Assembly: GCA_963680875.1 (NCBI GenBank)
Contig: OY804582.1
Span: forward strand, 48,316,646-48,380,645
Direction of reading: 5' to 3'
Origin: Bathymodiolus brooksi
Taxonomy: Eukaryota > Mollusca > Bivalvia > Mytilida > Modiolidae
DNA length: 64,000 nucleotides
The notes under the pieces are model-generated. The model worked only from the letters and a program-made list of their open reading frames with translations, did not search any database and had not been told where the DNA came from. Both the position numbers and the translations under genes were made by a program. This document shows, one piece after another, positions 1 to 10,041 of the stretch. The stretch's first letter is position 1, and the number at the start of each line of letters is the position of its first letter.

Positions 1-290
1 AGAATACTGTACAGTTGTTAGTGTTTCATTAGTGAAATCAGCAACACTATACCCAGGTGGATAAGACAAATGTGTTGTTAGGCTCAAATCAGAGGTCTTG
101 TTAGATACTAATCCCATTGGGGCACTTCTAAAATTTGAAATTGGACGGAACCTAGAAGGTCCTGCTATTCAGCCAAGAGTAATTTCATGTTCAACCCTTT
201 CATATGCCGCCACATGATACTGTAAAACAAATTTGATTTTTTTTTGTATCTAATGGTAATCTTGGAACTGGGTAATTCATGCTAAAACCA
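1..290 (-). pseudogene. DIRS-like retroelement RT fragment, copy 1
   Basis: The stretch matches, base by base with scattered changes, the RT N-terminal part of the longer DIRS-like element at about 7,690-7,945. It encodes, on the minus strand, the region just before and into the RT fingers. No open frame of useful length survives. The match stops sharply near 285, where a Penelope-like remnant begins, so this copy was cut or interrupted there. The left side runs off the window. What is seen is the similarity to the second copy; the family name comes from that second copy. Confidence 0.75.
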
Positions 291-1010
291 TGCTTCACGA
301 ATTCAGCTACACCTCGACACTGACAACCAGCACCAGTTAGGAACGAAACTTTACGATGTTTTCTTCATTCATTACGTGTCAACGGGTTTGTAACAAGAGT
401 ATCTACAAACTTTTCCTACACTCATATTCCTTCTTCTAGTTTTATTATTATCTAACCTTTGTAACCTACAAAACCTTGATTTATATCTGTTCTTTATTTA
501 ACTCATTCTCGAATAAGTATCTAAGACGACAAACTAAAAAAGTTGTGCTATCAGAAAAACGAACTTTACATGTAAAATAATAAAAACTCATGAAATTTAA
601 AATTTTATTTACTTTTACATGGTAAATTTAGTAGATTTTTATACATTATTTCTAAGCACTCACTTAATTTCAAGGATACTATTGCCACCAGTGCTTTCGA
701 TCGAAACGATTTCACAAATAACATTTTCTTTTCTTCAAACTGCCTGCGGAAAAAAACCAAAAATCATAGTCTATCATCAATATTAACAGAATTATGAAAA
801 ATATATCTACTATCATTTATAGCAACTCTGATCATTTTTATTTATTAAAAACAAAAAGTTTATGTTTGTTCTTAATAGTTGTATTATCAACTTCAAAAGC
901 TGGTCACCTATTTGACAAATGATTTAAGGAAAATACCTTATATTAAGAATATATTTTGTAATGTTAATAGTTGTAGTTTTAGAAGTTACATTTTATAGGT
1001 TTTCTGTAAG
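285..1010 (+). repeat. Partial copy of the large duplicated unit (with PLE remnant)
   Basis: Positions about 285-600 match 56,831-57,240 and 37,325-37,740, including a stretch that decodes as a Penelope-like RT piece (H-L-D-T-D followed by a K/T-L-Y-D-like block). About 690-1,010 resembles 25,200-25,400 and 43,150-43,330. The block therefore joins two parts of the unit that are several kilobases apart in the full copies, so it carries an internal deletion. Nothing in it is coding now. Confidence 0.6.
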
Positions 1011-2300
1011 TGTGTGATTTTTCCCATTCCTTTACACCTGTATATATAACAGTTTATGATATACTGAGCAAGATAAGATTTACCGTAATTTGATTCTCAA
1101 TGTAATTGTTGGATACTCCAAGAGTTATCTCCCGTGTATTCAATAGAGGAGTAATACCACAAATTATTACAAGGTTTTTTAGCAGCAAACCAAATATCTT
1201 GAACGAAGTTACAATTTCAAAATAGATATGACAGATTTTCCATTCATAATTCTGTCATTGTATCTGTAGTTATACATAATGACATTGTATAAATCCCATG
1301 CCGACCTTCTACGGAAATTTCTAACTCGCATTTCTAATTAATTTGTCGAATCCTCTGAATAAGTCTTTGTAAAAAATATTCACACGATTTGTTTTCTGCT
1401 TTAACATTTACAACTATTTTATTGACAAGTTGTATAGTTTCACCCATAATAATTTGATTCCAATTATTTGAAAGTGCACTACGAATACCATAGCATTCTA
1501 CAAAATTAATATTAACATTATACATGTAAGTATCTAGAAATTCATTAAATGTGTACAATTTTTTTATTAGCCGATGATATAAAATCATTAATGAAAAAGG
1601 TAATATTTCATAATGTTACCTATGAAGGCACACATTACAATTTATCTTTGTGAATGGATTGAATCATATGGATTGACACAATACAGCATTTTAGTCACTA
1701 ATATCAGTATCCATTGATTTGAGTTCTGACAAATTACAAAATACATCATTCTAGAATGTATTTAACTTCCCTCCCGGTACTTCCCACTCCTTTTTAACTA
1801 AGTACAATATATTGAACTAAGAAGCAAAGTAAAGTGAAGACACATTCAGTGGCTCCAATAATTTATTAATTCAAAGCATTTTCAAAGCACAACGGTCTCC
1901 TTCTTCATATTTATTACTTTTATTTGTGAGTTTAATTTTATCATTCTTTCCATTCCAAATAAATGTTTAAGTGCTTTACAATTTGTACACCGTACTGACT
2001 GAGGATGGGATAACAAGGTTTTATTAAATTTATTAAATTTGTGTAAACTTTGATTAACTCAAAATTAGATTAAGAATGCATTGTTTACGGACCAGCCCGT
2101 CAAAACGTCCATCACTTGAGACAAATCATCATCGAGCAATGAGTACGGTTTTCACCAGAAACGTTCAGAATATTCCCGGTTGTGAGTTCATTTGTTGAAG
2201 CAACCGCGCCTTCACTGAAAAATAGTATGCAACCAAATTAAAGGTTTTTCCCTTCACATTTTGCTTACGACTGTGTATTTAATCCTTTATGTGAAAATGC
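1011..2300. other. Unassigned AT-rich stretch
   Basis: No recognisable coding region, RNA gene or repeat structure was found here. An 84-codon minus-strand open frame at 1,334-1,588 shows no family motif and looks like chance in AT-rich DNA. Short direct repeats of TTTATTAAA occur near 2,020-2,040. Confidence 0.4.
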
Positions 2301-2409
2301 TTTCACAGTTTTCCGGTTGTTGACTGATTTTGTCTGTTTATATAATTATGAGTTTTGACTTTCCCTTTGTAAGATTGTTCGGAGTTCGGTAATTTTGCTA
2401 TTACCCTTA
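2301..2409 (+). mobile_element. 5'-truncated PLE-tail repeat
   Basis: This is the reverse complement of the repeat seen at 13,697-13,910 and 57,324-57,494. It begins at TTTCACAGTTTTCCGG and ends near TTTTGCTATTACCC, so in this orientation it carries only the last ~110 bp of the repeat. The end matches the end of the other copies while the start differs from copy to copy, as expected for 5'-truncated retrocopies. Confidence 0.7.
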
Positions 2410-2511
2410 TAAACAGCCCAACACAATTAAAGGTTTGAACTTAAATCACACATTGAAAATTTTGATATCAATTAAATCAAAAAGCTACCTTTGATTTAAA
2501 CTGTGTATTGT

Positions 2512-2846
2512 GATAGAGTAGCTTCAACAGCTGTTTTATACTGGTGGTTCTAATGTTGGGGATAGAGTAGCTTTAACAGCTGTTTTATACTGGTGGTTCT
2601 AAGGTTGGGGATAGAGTAGCTGAATATCCTGTTGGTTCTAATGATGGTGATATGGTAGCTTAATATCCTGGTATTTTACTGGTGATTTTAGGGATAGTGA
2701 TAGGATAACTCAATATGCTGTTTTTACTGGTGGTTATAATGATGGTGATAGGGTAGCTTACTATGCTGGTTGTTTAACTGGTGGTTGTAAGGATGGTGAT
2801 AGGGTAGCTTACTATGCTGGTTTTTACTGGTGCGTCTACATATGAT
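2512..2846. repeat. 49-bp minisatellite, array 1
   Basis: About seven tandem units of 39-51 bp, each starting GATAGRGTAGCT and containing CTGGT and ACTGGTGGTT blocks. Neighbouring units differ by substitutions and by a variable middle. The same satellite, followed by the same flank, occurs at 8,750-8,996 next to the DIRS-like element, so the array is part of that element or was carried with it. Confidence 0.9.
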
Positions 2847-3292
2847 GATAAACTATATTCCGCAACCGTTTTCGGGCGGCAGATCTATTGTCTTCGATTA
2901 CCATCTGCCTGTTCGAGCTTCAACTATTTCAATACCTCTTATTGTGAAGTTCGTTGTCTCATCTGATCAAAGTAAATTCGTGATATGGTAGGATTGTTTT
3001 CCTGCGTGTTGCCTAGTGAAAGTTGTAAAGCCCAAAACTCTTTCGTAATGTGAAATTTGTTAATCCCCTGTCGATATCGGTAAACCTATTTTACTTTTCG
3101 CATGGATCCTTTGTCATATATGTATCCATGAAAACACAATTATTGTCCAGGAAGCTCAGGACTCGTTGGATACCCAAAATATCTAGTTGTATTATTCTAT
3201 GTACTAATTTTAAGACTTGTTAGGAAATACAATTTAAAGTGCTGTCAAGACAGTTGGGACCAACACATTCATGAAAAATTGCACGAAATGCA
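2847..3292. repeat. Flank of minisatellite, copy 1
   Basis: About 445 bp closely matching 8,997-9,437, including a GGGCGGCAG block, a long well-conserved stretch over about 2,880-3,000 and GGGACCAACA near the end. It is non-coding in all frames. It probably is the 5' end of the DIRS-like element, which is read on the minus strand, because it lies upstream of the gag-like frame in copy 2. Confidence 0.8.
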
Positions 3293-3539
3293 TAACTTGG
3301 TTGGCAAGACTCTTTGTTCTTAAGGATGAAATTGCAGGGAAAAGGCTGGTTTGACCGTATATCACATTGTTCTTAGTAGACTTACACATAGCTGTTTATT
3401 AAATAATGATGAAATAACTCCAACTATACCCTTAACCGTATTTTAATTGAAAGTCACTATCGACATTGCTGAATTGCGCCAGACATTCTACAACGTCGGC
3501 ACTTTTTCTGATTTGTTTACAAAAGTCGAAGGCGACATA

Positions 3540-4190
3540 ATTTAAAATTTTTATTGATAGACGAAATCGGCTAAGGTGACCCATGTCTGAGGGATTTAGT
3601 TTGGATAATATGACTTGAAAAAATATTCTACACTATCTTTTCTAAGACAAAGTTAAAGGAGTCTAATTACCAAAACATTTAAGAAATAATACATAGAAAC
3701 CTGGACTTGTAGCAGATTTAAACATGGATGTCAATATTGGGAAATGCATCTTATACACAAATTTACTAACCTTCACGTTCACTTGACAGTCCCTATTTGC
3801 AATAGAAATAAATACAAATATGTATCCCAAGTTGTAATTGAATGTTTGGCCTGTTCCAAATTTATGCAGTTTAAACGATTAGAATGCGAAAAAAAAAAAT
3901 ATCTGAAAGTGATATGCGTCATTGGCAACAGCATTACCTGTAGACGACATTTTTAGATTATGAATATAAATATAGAATTATGAATATGATTGTTTATATC
4001 ATGGTCCAGCATAAAACATTAAAGTCGATTTTAAGTACATTTTGGTGACTTATTAATGTGTCGGGGAGCAGAGCTAACATTGTGATGTTTGTTTGTTTCA
4101 CGGTCCAGCATGAACTGATTCAGGAATGTTGTCCATAAAGTATTCAGTAATACGCATGAGCGAAGGAAACTATATCTATTGCTATGTATA
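3540..4190 (+). repeat. Dispersed segment, paralogue of 15,310-16,060
   Basis: This block shares an ordered run of short matches with 15,310-16,060, including CAAAACAT..AAGAAATAATACAT, TTCACTTGACAGTC and CCCAAGTTGTAATTGA. The first ~90 bp contain the GTCTGAGG..GAT block that is part of another dispersed repeat (see 6,130). The open frames in it are not conserved between the two copies, so I do not call a gene. Confidence 0.6.
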
Positions 4191-4335
4191 TGTTGTATCT
4201 TAATACAATCAATACACCAATAGCAACACACGTTTCTTTCTATTTGGTTTGGTTTATTGTCCCAAATGACTTTCCAAATCAAATCATTCACCTCTTTTTT
4301 ATATTTTTCTGATGCCCCTTCATTTCGCCATGTTC

Positions 4336-4580
4336 TATGTCAGATCAAATATGTCAGATTTAATGATGCATGTACACACAAGTTTTACTGATAATACTAT
4401 TTACACAATGGTGTATGTCAGATCACTATGTCAGATTTAATGATACATGTACACACATGCTTTGCTGATAACACTATTTACACCATGTGGTACATGTGTA
4501 ACTGAAAAAACCACATACACCATGGTGTATGTCAGATCACTGTGTCTGCTTTAATGATGAATGTACGCACAAGTGTTACT
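4336..4580. repeat. Tandem repeat, three units
   Basis: Three units start at 4,336, 4,414 and 4,528 with TATGTCAGATC and share TTTAATGATGCATGTAC. Unit spacing is 78 and 114 bp; the second unit holds about 36 extra bases. The units contain the self-complementary block ACACCATGGTGT near the junctions. Confidence 0.8.
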
Positions 4581-4814
4581 TTTTTTTATTATATCTATAT
4601 TACACATGTGAACAATTTTCCTCTGGGTGACAGGAAACTTCAAAGGTTGACAAATATTTACAATGAACAATATAATTCAATAAATAAGTGCTGGTAGTAA
4701 GATTACAATACCATCAGTAAATAAATCATAGTTTATATCTTATATTCAATCCATAGACAGAAATATATGTTCTTCTTGTTATACAGTAAGCAATGAAAGG
4801 AACTCTAAATACAA

Positions 4815-5700
4815 CTATATTCATAATGTATCCAATAATAACTGTAATTTCATAATATCATATAAGTTTCGAACTTCAGGGTTTTTAATCAGCATGTGTA
4901 TGTTATTTCTGAGTTCATTTTTGAAATTTGTTGTAACTAATTGTTCCCTGTAAATACTTTTATTATATTTTATATAATTTCTTGTTTTCCAATCTACCCA
5001 TATTAATATACAAATGATCAAATTCACTAACAGTAGGTCTGCAGTTCTTTCTCCCTCATACACAACAAGGGTTACGTTTTCCTCAACAAGTACTATATTC
5101 TTTTCAAAAATGATATTACAAATTTGTTTTAATTCATCTAAGACATGTTAAACTTTATGACACATGTAAAACAAATGCATAAGGGTCTCTATTTCATTAT
5201 TACAAAAATGACATTAACAATTTGATTTTCCCATTGTTTGTAATCTATATTCGGAATAGAAAATGTATTGCAAACATTTCCATTGGAACTGGAAAATGCT
5301 TTGTATACATTAAATCTTGTTCAGTATATACCAATTGATATCCAGTTAAATATCTTTTCATAAGATATCTCCCATTTTAATATACAATTTGGAGTGATCA
5401 CTTTATCTATTACTTTCTGATTATTCTTCAGTTTCAGTTCTTTTGGAACAATGATGTTATTATTTTGATTTCTAATATTCAAATTACTATATATTTTTAA
5501 ACCTAATAATTTGTTTATCTTTTCGTTTTAATCTGATCTTAATTTCTTTACAAAATTTGCTGATATCCAGTTCCTTTCATCATCCAGTCTATTAAATATA
5601 GTCTGATTTTCAATAAAGGATTTATTGTTTTTGTTCGATATATCGTTTATTTTAAATATATTATTTATCAAAAACGATTGGAAAAAAGTGGATTCCTATT
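4815..5700 (-). pseudogene. LINE ORF2 C-terminal region, decayed
   Basis: Read on the minus strand, the segment decodes in pieces that look like the far C-terminus of a LINE reverse transcriptase protein. A block with K-W-E-I-S-Y-E-K-I-F near 5,360 is followed by N-E-I-E-T-L-M-H-L-F-Y-M-C near 5,200, which recalls the Cys/His-containing 'ETL-H-L-F-x-x-C' motif of LINE C-termini. An 80-residue frame at 4,821-5,063 continues it to a stop. Several stops and frameshifts interrupt the rest (for example a stop just after the block at 5,340). The RT catalytic domain is not present, which means either 5' truncation or decay beyond recognition further right. The family is inferred from motif pattern only; Tx1/L1-like or jockey-like are both possible. 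Confidence 0.5.
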
Positions 5701-6125
5701 AAATTTGGTATCAGAGTTACCAAATATGTTTTTTTTTATCTAAAATGTCATTTCTAGACTCCGTAGAACATGACCACAAAAAGAAAAGCCCCATGCTTAT
5801 ATACGGTCTCGATAGTATTTTGGAATGGATGCGATATCTGAACCTTTAATATCGGGGCATTTACAAAGAAAAAAAAAGAACTCCAAATTTGTTATCGTAT
5901 TTCTGTTACCAGTGTTTGCCTATCGCATTCAATGAGTCCATCTCATTGTTTGAATATAGATGTTATCATACTGTTGTATTCTATCAATGATGAACCACAG
6001 TTAATAGAGGTGCCCATTTATTCCATAAGTTATAATATTTGTTAATAGCTTGGGTATACATTGAACATATTTAATGGAACGATTAAATCAACACGAACTA
6101 TTAAAAGATACATGTAATAACACCA
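5701..6125. other. Unassigned stretch
   Basis: No clear coding or repeat signal. It may be further decayed LINE sequence continuing from the left, but I cannot show it. Confidence 0.3.
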
Positions 6126-6129
6126 TAGA

Positions 6130-6400
6130 TATCAAATGTAGTACGCACGACACGTTTCTGGAATAACCTTCATCCGGTACGCTCAAAATAAAAAGATTAG
6201 AAAGCGAAATAACTTTAACTTTTGGGAGCAATACAATCAAAGGGCCTAAGCATGATAGCCAACATCGGCCAAGGTCACCTATGCCTGAAGAAGGAAAACC
6301 TTAGTATAATAAAAGTTTGTAAACATCAAAGAGACAAACAGAAGCTATACAACTATGCGATCAGACATTATTTGGTTATTTAAACAGAATGTTTTAGCAT
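6130..6400 (+). repeat. Dispersed repeat with CACGTTTCTGGAATAACC
   Basis: The block contains CACGTTTCTGGAATAACC, a GATTAGAAAGCGAAATAA-like stretch and CTATGCCTGAAGAAGGAAAA. The same order is seen at 15,225-15,360, and single parts at 3,580, 20,560, 35,490, 49,600 and 54,630. The reverse complement of the first motif is at 28,943-28,965 and 44,488-44,510. It resembles a repeat I know as common in mussel DNA (memory, not a search). Confidence 0.6.
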
Positions 6401-6659
6401 ATATAGGCTGTATCTTATCTATATTGTTAATCTTATTCCATATGACCATTTCCCTAGCATTGTATTTCTCTCGCTTCTAGGAACCGCACGGGGTATTAGA
6501 TAACTCTGTAACCGATAATATATCTCTGAATTATGATGGTTCATGAAACCTATTCTTTTTATATCTTGTCAGCAAGCAGTTTAATTTAATCTTTAACACA
6601 TTAAGCAATTATTATTCAAACTAGTAAACCTGGAATGTGTATTAGAGAGTGATGTACTC

Positions 6660-8086
6660 AATATTTCGGTGATAACATGTGTGAACTAAGAGTAGGTGAT
6701 GTGGCACTCTAATTTGAAGTTTTTGGATTCAAAACAGAAACTACAGCCATATTGTCAATGTAATAAATAATTTTCTTTTTATAAAATAACTTGTGCCAGA
6801 GAAATATTGATAATGCGATTAGAATAATTTCTAAAAATGTAATATCTCTATCTAAAGATAAGTACTTTCCCATTCAGCAGGCCAGTGCAAGTAAGCCTAT
6901 TTATTTTTACAATAAGCACCACACCACAACGCTATCAGTATAAAGTTCTAAATCACAATTAGAAATCCAATTATTGGAAATAAAGGAATTGCCATTAATG
7001 CGTTACACAAAGTATTTCAACATTAACAAATCTTCATACATTTCTTTTGTGACCTTATTTAATTGATGTGTTTTCGTAGCTTTAGCAGTAGCTAAATATA
7101 GACGCCTGCTGAATGCACGGCCTCCTGGCAATGTACGAGTGCAAAAAGCTAAACTATCACATAATGATTGCAATTGTTTCAAAGTTTTCTTAAAAACAAA
7201 TGCATCTTCATTTAACTTTTTAAGTAATTCTTTAATTGTTTCTTCCGGTATTTTAACAGACATGGATTCAGTATGTCTAGTCAATCCAAAGTATTCCATA
7301 CTTTTCACAGGACCTTCCTTTTTTTCAGCAGCAATTGGAATTCCTAATCTTTTACAAATAGCTTTGAATTTAAACATACTATTTGAACACTCAATATCTG
7401 ACATTTCAGCCAGAAAGAAAGCATAACATATAATTATCTCAATTTGTTAATCCATGTGCTTCCTGAACAGCCTTTGCAAAAATGTAGAAAAATGTTGAAA
7501 CGTGGAACATGATATCGAACACCCCATGGGCATACATTTGTTATTATAATACATGTATCCTATTATACAACCAAGTAAATCAAAGTCTACGGGATAGCAG
7601 GGCACAGGTCGAAATGCTGACTTAATATCAATTTTTCCTATTTTAGCATGTTCACCTAATGTTTGAATAATACAAATGATATTATTACATTTAGAATAAT
7701 GTACAGTTACTAGTGTTTCATCAAGGAAATCAGTAACCCAATACCCATATGGATAATACAAGTGTGTTATTAGGCTCCAATCAGAGGTTTAAAATTGTAC
7801 GGAATCTAAAAGATCTTGCTATTCTACCAAGAGTAATTTCATGTTCAACCCTTTCATTTGCCGCCACATGATATTGTAAAACACATTTTAATTTTTTTGT
7901 ATCTAATGGTAATCTTGGAACTGAGTAATTCATGTTAATACCAGATGTAAATCTATATTTTAGTAATTTTACAATATCTTTTATTGGATATTTTTCTAAA
8001 GCAATATATAATTCATTTAAATTAATAGGACTGTATCCCAATTGCCATATAGCATATCTATTCAAACCTCGACCTGGATTATTCAA
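6660..8086 (-). pseudogene. DIRS-like RT-RNase H, decayed, copy 2
   Basis: This is the reverse transcriptase and RNase H of a tyrosine-recombinase-type retroelement (DIRS/Ngaro-like), read right to left. From the N-terminus: a P-I-N-L-N-E-L block and a R-L-P-L-D-T-K-K-L block (8,086-7,781), then K-I-D-I-K-S-A-F-R and the palm motif M-G-C-S-I-S-C (7,761-7,447), then the connection with E-K-K-E-G-P and L-P-G-G-R-A-F-S-R-R-L (7,404-7,003), and finally an RNase H block with I-D-N-M-A-V-V near 6,745. Breaks: a frame change and missing codons near 7,770, a stop at 7,444-7,446, and stops in the RNase H part. Where these RTs have two catalytic aspartates, the frame reads Y-A-F-F-L-A (7,405-7,425), so the Asp-Asp pair is gone. 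No tyrosine recombinase was found beyond 6,660. The element is dead. Confidence 0.85.
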
Positions 8087-8229
8087 TAATGGAGTGCGAA
8101 CATAGAGTTAATATGTATTAAAAGGTGAGGCTGTGCATGAAGTCTAAATTTGTTGCACATTGCTGATAAATGCATACTCCCGCACTTCATGCAATAATGT
8201 TTAAGCAAACAATTGGTTTTGAAACATCC

Positions 8230-8715
8230 TTATTTGAATTTAAAATCATAACATGGCTTTTGAGAAGAAACTAGAAACTGAGCTGCTGTCGAGCTTCCAT
8301 TATCTAGCGTCCCTCTTGCGATAAATTGTAACCATGAATTGCCATCAATTTGAGCCATTGTTCTGGTTTGATTGTATGCAATTCGAAGTCGAAATTGTTG
8401 GTCGCATTTTATAGACATATACGATAGTGAATATCCAGCTAATAAATGGTGTCTATCAATCATAACATTAGCATTATTAATAAAGGCATCTGTCCAAATT
8501 TCTATTGAATTAATCTGTTTAACTTTGAGGGGCTTATTTGTCAGATACATTAGTAATTTACCCTCTGCAAGTGATAAGAAATTATGTTTTACACGTTGGC
8601 AATTAAAATGGTGTCGTAAAAGTAATGACAAAACAGTATATTCTAAATTCCAAAATTTGTCTTTAGTGGTCTTTGATATAGATATATCAGTTTCAATGTC
8701 GCATGTAAGCAACAT
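8230..8715 (-). CDS. Gag-like protein of DIRS-like element
   Basis: A 161-codon open frame lies upstream of the RT on the same strand and ends about 145 bp before the first RT block. Its middle carries I-E-I-W-T-D-A-F and then D-Q-Q-F-R-L-R-I-A-Y-N, Q-I-D-G-N-S-W-L-Q-F, which follows the W...F / QFR-R-A / W-Q-I...L-W-L pattern of the gag-like ORF that precedes RT in DIRS/Ngaro elements. The family's usual ORF is longer, so this is a C-terminal part or a shortened frame. The start at 8,715 is simply the first ATG in frame. The 49-bp minisatellite sits just upstream. No zinc finger is visible. Assignment rests on position and motif pattern, not on a search. Confidence 0.55.
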   Translation of the reverse strand: MLLTCDIETDISISKTTKDKFWNLEYTVLSLLLRHHFNCQRVKHNFLSLAEGKLLMYLTNKPLKVKQINSIEIWTDAFINNANVMIDRHHLLAGYSLSYMSIKCDQQFRLRIAYNQTRTMAQIDGNSWLQFIARGTLDNGSSTAAQFLVSSQKPCYDFKFK

Positions 8716-8749
8716 AGGGTCTGTACTTTTGATTTAAACTTATAATTTT

Positions 8750-8996
8750 GATATGGTAGCTTCAACAGCTGTTTTATACTGGTGGTTTTAAGGGTGGGGA
8801 TAGGGTAGCTTAATATTATGGTATTTTACTGGTGGTTTTAAGGATAGTGATATAATAGCTTAATATGCTGTTTTTAATGGTGGTTCTAATGATGGTGATT
8901 GGGTAGCTTAATATGCTGGTTGTTTAACTGGTGGTTCTAAGGATGATGATAGGGTAGTTTAATATGCTGGTTTTTACTGGTGCGTCTAAAGATGGT
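8750..8996. repeat. 49-bp minisatellite, array 2
   Basis: About five units of 48-51 bp with the same GATAGGGTAGCTTAATATGCTGG core as array 1 at 2,512-2,846. The first unit (TTCAACAGCTG type) and the last unit (ending TGCGTCTA) match the first and last units of array 1, so the two arrays share both ends and differ in the number of middle units. Confidence 0.9.
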
Positions 8997-9437
8997 GATA
9001 AAGTATATTCGGCAACATTTTTTGGGCGGCAGTTCTATTGTCTTCGATTACCATCTGCCTGTTCGAGCTTCAGCTATTTCAATACCTCTTATTGTGAAGT
9101 TCGTTGTCTCATCTGATCAAAGTAAATTCGTGATATGGTAGGATTCTTAGGATGTTTCCTAGTGAAAGTTGTAAAGCCCAAACCTCTTTCGTAATGTGAA
9201 ATTTATTACACTCCTGTTGATATCGGTAAACATATCTTACCTTTCGCATGGATCCTTTGTCATATATGTATCCATGAAAACACAATTATTGACCAGGAAG
9301 CTCAGGACTCGCTGGATACCCCAATATCTAATTGTATTATTCCATGTACTAATTTTAAGCCTTTTGTTATGAAATCATATTCAAAACGCTGTCAAGACAG
9401 TTGGGACCAACAAATGCATGGCAAATTGCACGAATTT
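8997..9437. repeat. Flank of minisatellite, copy 2
   Basis: Closely matches 2,847-3,292. Together with the array it forms a ~700-bp block upstream of the gag-like frame and may be the element's 5' end. The outer boundary, where copies 1 and 2 stop matching, is near 9,437. Confidence 0.8.
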
Positions 9438-9855
9438 TGCATTCAGCTACTTAAACAAGTAAAATACTCACAGAATCGTAAAATAAATCTGTAACCAGCT
9501 TGTATCAATGTCACCAACTACGTCTTCGGATGACGATAAATTACAAAAGTCAAAGTCGATAGATGGATGTCTTAAGTATTTTTTCCGGAAAAAGTTATAT
9601 GTCAAGAAACAATTCTAGAATTTGTATGTTTGTATTCACCATAGTCATAAATTGAGCATAAAGAATGACATGAGCTAATTATTTCTTAAATCAGATGAAA
9701 TTTTTTTTTCATCGCTATCAATTTTTACAACGTTTCTGTAGAGTTATGCATTCTTGTAAATGATAGCGCGAGGTAATTGAAACAGCGCCCAATATAACCT
9801 CTGTCTATGTACGCTTGAATGCATGAAATTACCGTAAATGCCCTGTTAGAATCGA
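9438..9855. other. Unassigned stretch
   Basis: No gene or clear repeat seen. A short TCAAAGTCGATAG motif at about 9,550 recurs at 10,860 and 51,457. Confidence 0.4.
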
Positions 9856-10041
9856 AATAATTATCGGATGCCGAGCTCTATGCTTATTTTAACATTTGTC
9901 ATTATTTTACACCAAGCTATGGGTATGCATTATATTTGTCAGGATTATACACCTCGCTTTCGCTCGGTGTAAAATAATGACAAATATAATGCCTACCCAT
10001 GTTAATATATGCATAGAACCCGGCATCCGAGAATTATTTCT
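9856..10041. mobile_element. Foldback (palindromic) MITE
   Basis: The ends form a long inverted repeat: AAATAATTATCGGATGCCG at 9,856 pairs with the reverse complement of the CGGCATCCGAGAATTATTT end at 10,039. Inside, TTGTCATTATTTTACACC and GGTGTAAAATAATGACAA form a second inverted pair around a CACCTCGCTTTCGCTCGGTG hairpin. There is no coding capacity. The element sits exactly at the left edge of the large unit copy that starts at 10,041. Confidence 0.75.

Noticed and set aside
2512..2846. Possible CRISPR array
   Set aside because: The spacing is irregular, the whole unit repeats rather than repeat plus unique spacers, and the surroundings are eukaryotic retroelements.
8372..8737. A 121-codon plus-strand frame
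   Set aside because: It is antisense to the gag-like frame of the DIRS-like element and has no motif of its own.
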